Assembly (NCBI GenBank): GCA_017408395.1
Contig: JAFQUQ010000013.1
Coordinates: forward strand, 1 to 57,795
Reading direction: 5' to 3'
DNA from: Oscillospiraceae bacterium
GTDB taxonomy: Bacteria; Bacillota; Clostridia; Oscillospirales; Ruminococcaceae
DNA length: 57,795 nucleotides
Under the pieces are notes generated by a model. It searched no databases. It was not told the DNA's origin and saw only the letters and a program-made list of their open reading frames with translations. Within the stretch, counting starts at the first letter, position 1. Each line of letters starts with the position of its first letter. The position numbers and the translations under genes were made by a program. Of the stretch, positions 51,464-57,795 are shown piece by piece.

Positions 51464-52861
51464 TCAGTTGATTATAATTGCCTGTCTGAACATATCATTG
51501 TAACGCTGTTCAAACAATTCTCTGTCGTATTCTTCGATTTTTCCGCTGTATGGTTCATAAGCTTCGATTATGTTTTCATCATAGCCTGTGATTATATAAC
51601 ATTGAGCGTCATTTGTATATTCAAATTCTGCACCGTCACCTGCATAATCAGTTCTGAACTCAGGTTTATTTAAATTTATAGTTCCCCATATCATTGCAGG
51701 AATATTGTTTGCAGTATATTCAGATAAAATTTCTTCCAGCTCACAATCCATTTTTAAATAAACTTTCTTTCCGTTGGTTTCCTTGTCAACCCATACGCCC
51801 TCAAGAGCAATATCTATTACAGGAGCATAACAGCTTGAAGTGTCCCACGTTTTCCACAAAATATCTTCAGCAGGAGTATTTACGGAAGATGCGGGAACAT
51901 ATTGATAGAACTCCGACGGGGTCATATCAATTCCGTGATAATGCAGAAGCGCACAGATTGCAGGCAGTTCACACCCCTTATTGTTATATTCTTCAAAGCG
52001 GATTTCTTCAAAGTCAATATGATTTTCTTTCTTTGTTTCCTCTTCTGAGATTACAGTTGTATCAGCCTTGTTTTCATTATTATCAACTTTAATCACAATT
52101 GCCTGTCTGAACATATCATTGTAACGCTGTTCAAACAATTCTCTGTCGTATTCTTCGATTTTTCCGCTGTATGGTTCATAGGCTTCGATTATGTTTTCAT
52201 CATAGCCTGTGATTACATAGCAATAATTGTCATGGGTAAATTCATATTCCGTCATATTATACCAATCATCTGTTTCATATTTTGGCTCAACCAGTTTGTA
52301 TGTTGCCCATACCATAATCGGCTCACCGTTTTTTACACAGTCCTCAAGCAGATAATTAAGGTCTTCACCTATAAAAGATTCAATTGTTTTCTCTGATTTT
52401 CTTTCAATCAGCATTTTGTCTGCGGCTTCTTCAATAACAGGAGCATATCCTGTCAATAATGAATCATACCATGCCTTCCAGAAAAGGTCCTCCGATAATG
52501 TATCCTTGGTTACGAATGTCAGATGTTCATAAATATCCGATGGAGCTGCTTCTATTCCATAATAATGCAGCAGCGCACAGATTGCAGGCAGTTCACACCC
52601 CTTATTGTTATATTCTTCAAAGCGGATTTCTTCAAAGTCAATATGTACCCTTTGATTTTTTATCTCCTCAGTTGTTGTTTCCTCAGAAACAGAATTTTCC
52701 TTTTCAGTTTCCGACACAGCCGTTGTATCTGCCGCGCTTTCCGATACCGCCGATGTCTGCGAAGGAACCGCTTCGGTTACATCCGTTTCTTTTTTTTCGG
52801 AAGAACATCCCGTCAGCCCCATTGCAATTATCAAAGTAAGCAAAATTATTTTATTTTTCAT
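51464..52861 (-). CDS. Lipoprotein with two tandem C39-like domains
   Basis: A 465-aa exported lipoprotein: lipobox MGLTGCSS, then a Ser/Thr/Glu-rich spacer to about residue 70. Two copies of a domain of about 200 residues follow. Each starts HIDFEEIRFEEYNNKGCELPAICALLHY and ends YVITGYDENIIEAYEPYSGK. The layout matches papain-like C39_2 domains: Cys in KGCELP and an Asp/Pro-type end in YEPYSG. The His expected before VITGY is Cys in both copies (NYCYVITGY, AQCYIITGY), so catalysis is doubtful. It is divergent from an XRE regulator and its promoter overlaps a palindrome. Confidence 0.78.
   Translation of the reverse strand: MKNKIILLTLIIAMGLTGCSSEKKETDVTEAVPSQTSAVSESAADTTAVSETEKENSVSEETTTEEIKNQRVHIDFEEIRFEEYNNKGCELPAICALLHYYGIEAAPSDIYEHLTFVTKDTLSEDLFWKAWYDSLLTGYAPVIEEAADKMLIERKSEKTIESFIGEDLNYLLEDCVKNGEPIMVWATYKLVEPKYETDDWYNMTEYEFTHDNYCYVITGYDENIIEAYEPYSGKIEEYDRELFEQRYNDMFRQAIVIKVDNNENKADTTVISEEETKKENHIDFEEIRFEEYNNKGCELPAICALLHYHGIDMTPSEFYQYVPASSVNTPAEDILWKTWDTSSCYAPVIDIALEGVWVDKETNGKKVYLKMDCELEEILSEYTANNIPAMIWGTINLNKPEFRTDYAGDGAEFEYTNDAQCYIITGYDENIIEAYEPYSGKIEEYDRELFEQRYNDMFRQAIIIN
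51480..51600 (-). repeat. Near-identical repeat, C-terminal edge of domain 2
   Basis: About 120 bp nearly identical to 52101-52221 (one visible difference early on), offset 621 bp (207 codons). It marks the end of each C39-like domain. Confidence 0.85.
51951..52021 (-). repeat. Identical repeat, N-terminal edge of domain 2
   Basis: About 70 bp identical to 52575-52645 (offset 624 bp). The region between the two edges has diverged, so identity is confined to the edges of the domains. Confidence 0.85.
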
Positions 52862-52894
52862 AATCAGACCTCCTTTTTTATTAATACATCAAAC

Positions 52895-52920
52895 GTTGTA
52901 TTATTTTAAAATTATACAAC
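52895..52920. promoter_or_regulatory. 26-bp palindromic operator
   Basis: GTTGTATTATTTT and AAAATTATACAAC form an inverted repeat with one mismatch. It contains the -10 box of the divergent lipoprotein gene, so it is probably the site of the XRE regulator at 53.0 kb. Confidence 0.7.
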
Positions 52921-52939
52921 AAACTATGTTATATTTCAA
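52911..52939 (-). promoter_or_regulatory. Promoter of the C39-like lipoprotein gene
   Basis: Minus strand TTGAAA (52939-52934), 17 bp, TATAAT (52916-52911); the -10 lies inside the palindrome. Confidence 0.75.
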
Positions 52940-53000
52940 TATAATTACTTGATTTGTGGTATAATCTTGTCATAAAAAACAATAATCGGAGGTGAGCTAT

Positions 53001-53327
53001 GTGCAACATTACAACAGAATCCGTGACCTGAGAGAGGATATGGACCTGACTCAGGAACAGCTTGTCCAGAAGCTTGGTATGCACAAAACAACATACACCA
53101 ACTATGAGCAGGGCAAACACAGCGTTCCTCTTGATTTTGCAGTAGAGCTTGCCAATTTTTATAATGTAAGCCTTGATTATATTGCAGGTCTGACCAACGA
53201 AAAGCAGGGACTTACCAAAAGCTCGCTTGACGTTATCGAAACTGAAACCGTCTGCAAGCTCAGACAGCTTAGTGATATTGATAAAGGACGGGTGCTCGGT
53301 GTGATTGACACATTGCTTAACAAATAA
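53001..53327 (+). CDS. XRE-family HTH regulator (108 aa)
   Basis: A Cro/C1 HTH domain (YNRIRDLREDMDLTQEQLVQKLGMHKTTYTNYEQGKHSVPLDFAVELANFYNVSLDYIAGLT) plus a short helical C-terminus. I prefer GTG 53001 with GGAGG 8 nt upstream; another GTG at 52992 overlaps that site. An extended -10 TGGTATAAT lies about 40 bp upstream. It faces the C39-like lipoprotein gene across the palindrome, and is a relative of the regulator at 17.0 kb. Confidence 0.86.
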   Translation: MQHYNRIRDLREDMDLTQEQLVQKLGMHKTTYTNYEQGKHSVPLDFAVELANFYNVSLDYIAGLTNEKQGLTKSSLDVIETETVCKLRQLSDIDKGRVLGVIDTLLNK

Positions 53328-53358
53328 ACTCTCCCTATCGCTTAAATTACATTTATCA

Positions 53359-53387
53359 TTGACTATTGCACTTATAGCTGTTATAAT
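53359..53387 (+). promoter_or_regulatory. Promoter of the traX-like gene
   Basis: TTGACT (53359-53364), 17 bp, TATAAT (53382-53387). Confidence 0.7.
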
Positions 53388-53413
53388 TTATATCAAAACA
53401 AGGGGGAATGTTT

Positions 53414-54190
53414 ATGGAAAACAGCAAGCTTAAAGTGCTCAACCGTGATATGATGAAATATCTTGCGCTGATTCCGATGTTCATCGGCCATATGATAGCG
53501 TGGATAAATCTTATGAATAATCCCGAAAACTCGCTTGCGGTGTATGAACTGCCGATACCCCTGCTTATTCTTACGGGTCTGTCGCTTTTTTGTCCGCCCG
53601 TTATGTTCTTTTTTATTGCAGACGGCTACAAATACACCAAGGACATAAAAAAATACGCCCTGCGGCTTCTGATTTTTGCCTGCATTTCACAGCCCTTTGA
53701 CTGGCTTGTTTTTCAGCCCATATTAGGCTGGTGGACGTCAAATGTTATTTTTACGCTGTTTTTCGGACTCCTTGCCATCATTGCCTGGGAAAGCAGGTTT
53801 AAACTATGGCAGAGAATAGCGCTTGTTGTTCTTTGCGTCGGGGCAACTGTCCTGATTTACTCGGACTGGATGATTTTCGGCGTAATATTCATTTTGTTCC
53901 TGCACATTTTCCGAGAAAAACCAAAAGCAAGATTTATTTCATACAGCATACTCATACTCCTGCACACCTCCCTTAATCTCACATCCCTTGGGTCTGTGCC
54001 GACCTTTAAACTGCTTCTGTATATGTTCGTTATGCTTGCGTCCTTTATGGCGGCATATTTCTGTATGACAACATTTTACAACGGCAGAAAAAGCAGTCAC
54101 CCCGTTTTTGCAAAGTGGTTCTTCTATATCTTTTATCCCCTGCACTACCTGATAATTTTTGCTGTAAAAATGCTGATGGATATTTTATAA
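53414..54190 (+). CDS. TraX-family membrane acetyltransferase-like protein
   Basis: A 258-aa protein with about eight hydrophobic segments. The start (VLNRDMMKYLALIPMFIGHMIAW) and KYALRLLIFACISQPFDW match the TraX family, whose founding member acetylates F-pilin. Chromosomal Clostridial copies have no pilin nearby and probably acetylate another target. ATG 53414 follows AGGGGG by 7 nt; an ATG at 53408 is too close. Confidence 0.85.
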   Translation: MENSKLKVLNRDMMKYLALIPMFIGHMIAWINLMNNPENSLAVYELPIPLLILTGLSLFCPPVMFFFIADGYKYTKDIKKYALRLLIFACISQPFDWLVFQPILGWWTSNVIFTLFFGLLAIIAWESRFKLWQRIALVVLCVGATVLIYSDWMIFGVIFILFLHIFREKPKARFISYSILILLHTSLNLTSLGSVPTFKLLLYMFVMLASFMAAYFCMTTFYNGRKSSHPVFAKWFFYIFYPLHYLIIFAVKMLMDIL

Positions 54191-54200
54191 TTGTTAAAAA

Positions 54201-54242
54201 AATACGGAGAAGATAATCAGAATCTTCTCCGTATTATTTTTA
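54201..54242. terminator. Bidirectional terminator
   Basis: AATACGGAGAAGAT / ATCTTCTCCGTATT stem with T-runs on both strands, shared by the traX-like and GH130 genes. Confidence 0.88.
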
Positions 54243-54255
54243 ATTATTCAGCAGA

Positions 54256-55293
54256 TCAAACCTGGCTGTTGTGGTCAAGGAAGTCCATAACGTCATCAAC
54301 AGTTGTGAATGCCATAGCTGTGCAGGTATCAGCGCAGCCGTAGTAGATGCAGATTCTGCCTGTGTCAGCGTCAACGAGGTTAGCGCAAGGGAATGTTACT
54401 GCGTCTGTATCACCAACGAGTTCATAGTATTCCTGTGGGCTGAGGAGGTAGGAAGCACCTCTCTTGAGAACCTTCCATGGCTCATCCTTATCGAGGAGAG
54501 CAGCAGAGAAGCTGTAAACGTAGCCGTTGCAGGATGTAAGTACGCCGTGGTAGAAAATGAGCCAGCCGCGATCTGTTTCGATCGGAATAGGACCTGCACC
54601 CATCTTTGTGGATTCCCAGCCCTTGGATGGTCCCATAACGTGTCTGTGCTTGCCCCAGAATGTGAGGTCAGGAGACTGGCTGATGAACATATCACCGAAT
54701 GGTGTATGACCGCTGTCGGAAGGACGGCTCATCATCATGTACATACCGTTGATCTTTCTTGGGAACATTACGCCGTTTCTGTTGAATGGGAGGTAGGAGT
54801 TCTCAAGCTGTGTGAATGTTTCGAAATCTTCTGTAAGAGCGATGCCGATAGTAGGCTTCCAGCCGTAAGCGTTGCACCATGTAACGATGTACTTGTCTTC
54901 GCCTTCGAGCTTGCAAACTCTTGGGTCGTAGCCGTACTGCCACTGAGCAACCTCAGGGTCGAGGTTTTCTGTATTGAAGTGAATTCTTTCTTCGTTGATG
55001 TCCCAGTTGATGCCGTCCTTAGAGAAGCCAACGTGGATTTCCATGTTTCTTTCTCTGTCGTCAACTCTGAAAACGCCTGCAAACTTATAGTCGCCCTTTT
55101 CAAAAGGAACTACTGAGCTGTTGAAAATGGAGTTGGAAGGCTCTCTGTAACCGTTAGCCTTCTTGACCATGATATGATCTCTCTTGATAATTGGGTTTGC
55201 GCTGTAACGCCAGATAATGTCTTTGCATCCCTCAGGCTTGTCCTGCCATGGGATATTTGGAAGTGATGTACCGTTGATAATTTTTACGTTCAT
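54256..55293 (-). CDS. GH130 beta-1,4-mannooligosaccharide phosphorylase
   Basis: A 345-aa five-bladed beta-propeller of family GH130. NSIFNSSVVPFEKGDYKFAGVFRVDD near residue 50 carries a catalytic-site region, YGYDPRVCKLEG the Asp, then WCNAYGWKPTIG, RNGVMFPRKINGMYMMMSRPSDSGHTPFGD, KMGAGPIPIETDRGWLIFYHG. The pattern fits the R. albus RaMP2 type (mannooligosaccharide phosphorylase) better than the mannosyl-glucose RaMP1 type, from memory. It releases mannose-1-phosphate. ATG 55293 follows GAAAGG. It is monocistronic, with strong codon bias. Cellobiose 2-epimerase at 27.2 kb is a pathway partner. Confidence 0.88.
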   Translation of the reverse strand: MNVKIINGTSLPNIPWQDKPEGCKDIIWRYSANPIIKRDHIMVKKANGYREPSNSIFNSSVVPFEKGDYKFAGVFRVDDRERNMEIHVGFSKDGINWDINEERIHFNTENLDPEVAQWQYGYDPRVCKLEGEDKYIVTWCNAYGWKPTIGIALTEDFETFTQLENSYLPFNRNGVMFPRKINGMYMMMSRPSDSGHTPFGDMFISQSPDLTFWGKHRHVMGPSKGWESTKMGAGPIPIETDRGWLIFYHGVLTSCNGYVYSFSAALLDKDEPWKVLKRGASYLLSPQEYYELVGDTDAVTFPCANLVDADTGRICIYYGCADTCTAMAFTTVDDVMDFLDHNSQV

Positions 55294-55354
55294 TAAGAAT
55301 ACCAACCTTTCAATTTTAAATAATTCTCTGAGCCGTCGGACTCACATTGCTCTT

Positions 55355-55383
55355 ATTATACAATACCCAAAAATAAAAATCAA
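55355..55383 (-). promoter_or_regulatory. Promoter of the GH130 gene
   Basis: Minus strand TTGATT (55383-55378), 17 bp, TATAAT (55360-55355). Confidence 0.65.
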
Positions 55384-55452
55384 TAGGCATTTTTCTACTT
55401 AAAGGTATAAGTCACAAAATTTTCAGAATTGTAAACGTATTCTTTTTTTAAC

Positions 55453-55484
55453 AAAAAATACCGCAGAGTTTTTCACCCTGCGGT
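55453..55484 (-). terminator. Terminator after the vWA gene
   Basis: Minus strand ACCGCAGGGT / ACTCTGCGGT stem followed by ATTTTTTG, about 70 bp past the stop. Confidence 0.8.
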
Positions 55485-55555
55485 CAGTATTTGAAATTTA
55501 TGCAGCCATTTTTTGTAGGGGAGACTATCAGCCTTCCGTTAACAGCGGTATAAAT

Positions 55556-57493
55556 TTAATCAGTAATATGCAGATGTTTTTTGATAAGCGCTTCAAGCTG
55601 TTTTACATAAATGTCAGGGTTTTCAAGGGACTCAATAAGCTCAAGTGCATTTAAAAGGTCTGCCGTGCCCTTGTAATCGCTGTCCTTAAGCACCAGACCG
55701 AACTGTGTAACTGCACAGGCAAGCTTCATTCCGTCGCTCATTGTTTCGGAGTAGCTGTCCTTTTTAACGGTCTTTGTTATGCGGTAGGTCTTGTTGTCGG
55801 AGGTGTCCTTATAACGTACCTTCACCGTAAGCATTTCGTCGCTGTTGCCTGCGCTCTGCTGATATTTAAGCTTGTCGCCTGTTCCGTCGGCAGGGATGAT
55901 CTCATAAAGGGCAGTTACGCTGTGGCCTGCACCTACTTCGCCTGCGTCCTTGGTATCATCTGTAAAGTCCTCGTTTTCAAGGCGGCGGTTGTCATAGCCG
56001 ATAAGACGGTAGCTCTTTACGTTTTCGGGATTGAATTCAAGCTGGATTTTAACATCCTTGCCTATGGTGTAAAGTGTGCTGTTTCTTTCCTCAACAAGCA
56101 CCTTTGCAGCTTCCTCGGCGGTGTCGATATAATGGTAGCTGCCGTTGCCGTTATCAGCAAGCACCTCCATTTTATCATCCTTGATGTTATCTTTGCCGTA
56201 GCCTAAAACGGAAAAATAAACGCCGCTTTTACGCTTTTCCTCAATAAGCGCCTTAAGCTCATCCGTGTCGCTTATGCCCACGTTTAAATCACCGTCGGTA
56301 GCAAGGATAATTCTGTTGTTGCCGCCCTCGATGAAATATTTTTCCGCAATCTTATAAGCCGCTTTGATACCGCCCTCGCCGTAGGTTGAGCCTTCTGTAT
56401 CGAGAATATTCATCAGTGCGGAAACTGTTTTTATCTGCGTACCCTTTGCGCCTGCAAGGATAACATCCTCCGAGCCTGAGTAGGTCACGATTGAGATACG
56501 GTCATTTTCGCCCATTGTCTTAGCCAGCATTTTTATGGACTCTACAACAAGTGGGAATTTATCATCCGACCAGCCCATAGAGCCGCTTGTGTCCACAAGG
56601 AAAACTAAATTTGAGTCGGGTGTCTTTTCCAGATCCTTGCCCTGAATACCAATTTTAAGCAGCTGTGCTTCCTCGTTCCACGGGCAGTCGGAAAGCTCCG
56701 TATTTACCTTGAAAGCCGCCTTGCCCTTTGGCATTTCGTAGCCGTAATCGAAATAATTGAGCATTTCCTCAATTCTTACAGCGTCCTCGGGAACATACAG
56801 ATTATCGTTTATGATACGGCGTATATTTGCGTAGGAAGCCGTGTCAACGTCAGCGGAAAATGTGGAGAGAGGAGATGTTGCGGCATTCTTGTAGCCGCTT
56901 TCTTCGTTATGGCTGTACTCCTCGGTGTTTGGAATTTGTTCAATTTCATCTTCCACATATTCCTCGGCAGGCGCTTCGGAAACGGTATCTTCGGCTTCAT
57001 ATTCGCTGTCTGCGACAGCTCCTGCGTCTGAGTAATCATAATCATCTGCTACATCTTCAGAAGAATAACAGCTATCTTCATTCTCGTAATATTCCGACTC
57101 TGATTTCACAGTGTTTGAATATTTGCTGAAACGTGCCTTGTCCTCATATGTAAAAGTAACAGCACGGATTTTATACTCACAGCCTACCTCTAAATCCCAG
57201 TAATCAAGATTTACGGTAGATTTTGCAAGTTTAAATGTCTTATCCTTTGGCGATTTTTTATAAATAGAGTAATAGAGCGCATTTTCAACAGGCTCCCATC
57301 TTATGTGCTCGCGGTACCAGCCATTAGCATAAAGTGTAATTTTCGGCGTAATCTTTCCGAAAGCCTTTGCTTCCTCCGCAGAAATAGGCTCGGGAAGATT
57401 GTCCATATCAATCTCCGCCGAAGCAGGTACTGCCGTAAAAACGCTTAAAACCAGGGACGCTGAAATTATGCCCGATAAAATTTTCTTGTTCAT
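55556..57493 (-). CDS. Secreted vWA-domain protein (YfbK-like)
   Basis: A 645-aa exported protein. Signal peptide KKILSGIISASLVLSVFTAVPASA; a fibronectin-III-like region (about 40-130: WYREHIRWEPVENALYYSIYKKS); an acidic Tyr/Asp/Glu linker (about 135-190); then the YfbK-type N-terminal segment (NAATSPLSTFSADVDTASYANIRR) and a vWA domain with MIDAS motif DTSGSMG near residue 301 and a second Asp in ATDGDLNVG. It binds a metal and probably a protein or glycan partner at the surface. ACGGAGGGG precedes the ATG. Confidence 0.88.
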   Translation of the reverse strand: MNKKILSGIISASLVLSVFTAVPASAEIDMDNLPEPISAEEAKAFGKITPKITLYANGWYREHIRWEPVENALYYSIYKKSPKDKTFKLAKSTVNLDYWDLEVGCEYKIRAVTFTYEDKARFSKYSNTVKSESEYYENEDSCYSSEDVADDYDYSDAGAVADSEYEAEDTVSEAPAEEYVEDEIEQIPNTEEYSHNEESGYKNAATSPLSTFSADVDTASYANIRRIINDNLYVPEDAVRIEEMLNYFDYGYEMPKGKAAFKVNTELSDCPWNEEAQLLKIGIQGKDLEKTPDSNLVFLVDTSGSMGWSDDKFPLVVESIKMLAKTMGENDRISIVTYSGSEDVILAGAKGTQIKTVSALMNILDTEGSTYGEGGIKAAYKIAEKYFIEGGNNRIILATDGDLNVGISDTDELKALIEEKRKSGVYFSVLGYGKDNIKDDKMEVLADNGNGSYHYIDTAEEAAKVLVEERNSTLYTIGKDVKIQLEFNPENVKSYRLIGYDNRRLENEDFTDDTKDAGEVGAGHSVTALYEIIPADGTGDKLKYQQSAGNSDEMLTVKVRYKDTSDNKTYRITKTVKKDSYSETMSDGMKLACAVTQFGLVLKDSDYKGTADLLNALELIESLENPDIYVKQLEALIKKHLHITD

Positions 57494-57523
57494 ACTACCC
57501 CTCCGTAAAATTTTGTTACTCTA

Positions 57524-57552
57524 ATTATACACCTCTTACATCCCGTTTGCAA
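57524..57552 (-). promoter_or_regulatory. Promoter of the vWA gene
   Basis: Minus strand TTGCAA (57552-57547), 17 bp, TATAAT (57529-57524). Confidence 0.65.
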
Positions 57553-57619
57553 TATATTTTTAAATGTGTAATACTATTGTAATAATGTTGTAAACAAAAA
57601 GACGGCACGTTTTGTGCCA

Positions 57620-57795
57620 TCTCAGCTTGTCGAAAAAGTTGCACAAAATCGCTTGACGTTAAAGTTTAGGTCAAGCCTTTTCAAATCGCTTGAAAGCAAA
57701 CTGCGTTTGCTTAGGTCAAAGGGCAGACCCTCGTCGTATGTCATCGAAGATGACATTTAGCAGAAGGGCGAAATTCCTTGCCTTAGAGGCGCTCC
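57620..57795. repeat. Intergenic dispersed repeat, right copy (inverted)
   Basis: Reverse complement of about 84-220, with one mismatch in the core of about 70 bp around AAGTTTAGGTCAAGCC. The variable hairpin differs: here a GTATGTCATC / GATGACAT stem replaces the GC-rich one of the left copy. No gene is present, and the element runs off the window. Confidence 0.75.

Noticed and set aside
53414..54190. Conjugative element signalled by TraX
   Set aside because: No relaxase, type IV secretion, integrase or pilin genes lie near; chromosomal TraX homologues are common in Clostridia.

Overview
The window looks like chromosome of a gut Firmicute in the Oscillospiraceae, close to Ruminococcus. Evidence: a cellobiose 2-epimerase and a GH130 mannosyl-phosphorylase that resemble the Ruminococcus albus enzymes as I recall them, the Firmicute gene order tepA-ylzJ-ftsK/spoIIIE, strong GGAGG ribosome binding sites, and many near-consensus housekeeping promoters with 17 bp spacers. 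I see no rRNA, tRNA, CRISPR array, transposase or prophage.

Layout. 0-4.2 kb (minus strand): an HscC-type Hsp70 with two membrane J-like proteins. 4.3-13.7 kb (plus): a structured leader, tepA, a YlzJ-like gene, uppP, a SpoIIIE/FtsK translocase, a YgiQ radical SAM protein, a secreted-type metallo-beta-lactamase-fold hydrolase with DUF3006, and a MurR/RpiR regulator. 13.9-16.3 kb: dus-rimI-tsaD. 16.4-17.2 kb: an unusual module of an XRE regulator facing a 53-aa peptide gene and a very acidic 95-aa protein, with an 18-bp-arm operator on a consensus promoter. 17.3-28.7 kb: an esterase, glycogen phosphorylase, a zinc-ribbon/repeat membrane protein, secA, DUF1015, cellobiose 2-epimerase and ComFB.

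28.7-32.1 kb (minus): an operon of a 43-aa membrane peptide, an SPFH/zinc-ribbon protein, a zinc-ribbon membrane protein and a TPM-domain protein. 32.2-38.1 kb (minus): the most striking region, seven successive genes for secreted proteins. Each has a signal peptide, most have a small beta-rich domain, and all end in a TGN motif, a hydrophobic segment and a basic tail, like a sortase-type anchor. 38.2-38.9 kb has no gene but three strong promoters and one clear intrinsic terminator, so it probably makes small RNAs ahead of metG.

38.9-51.1 kb: metG, yfbR, an AcpS-like protein with a changed catalytic residue, nnr, a lipoprotein, an M23 peptidase preceded by WalR-type sites, a pseudouridine synthase, a histidine phosphatase and an XRE regulator. 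51.4-53.3 kb: a second XRE/operator module facing a lipoprotein built of two C39-like domains. 53.4-57.5 kb: TraX-like, GH130 phosphorylase and a vWA protein. The two window ends carry inverted copies of one intergenic repeat.

The cell-surface and glycan theme is strong: exported anchored proteins, M23 and vWA proteins, mannoside and cellobiose phosphorolysis and epimerisation, and glycogen breakdown.
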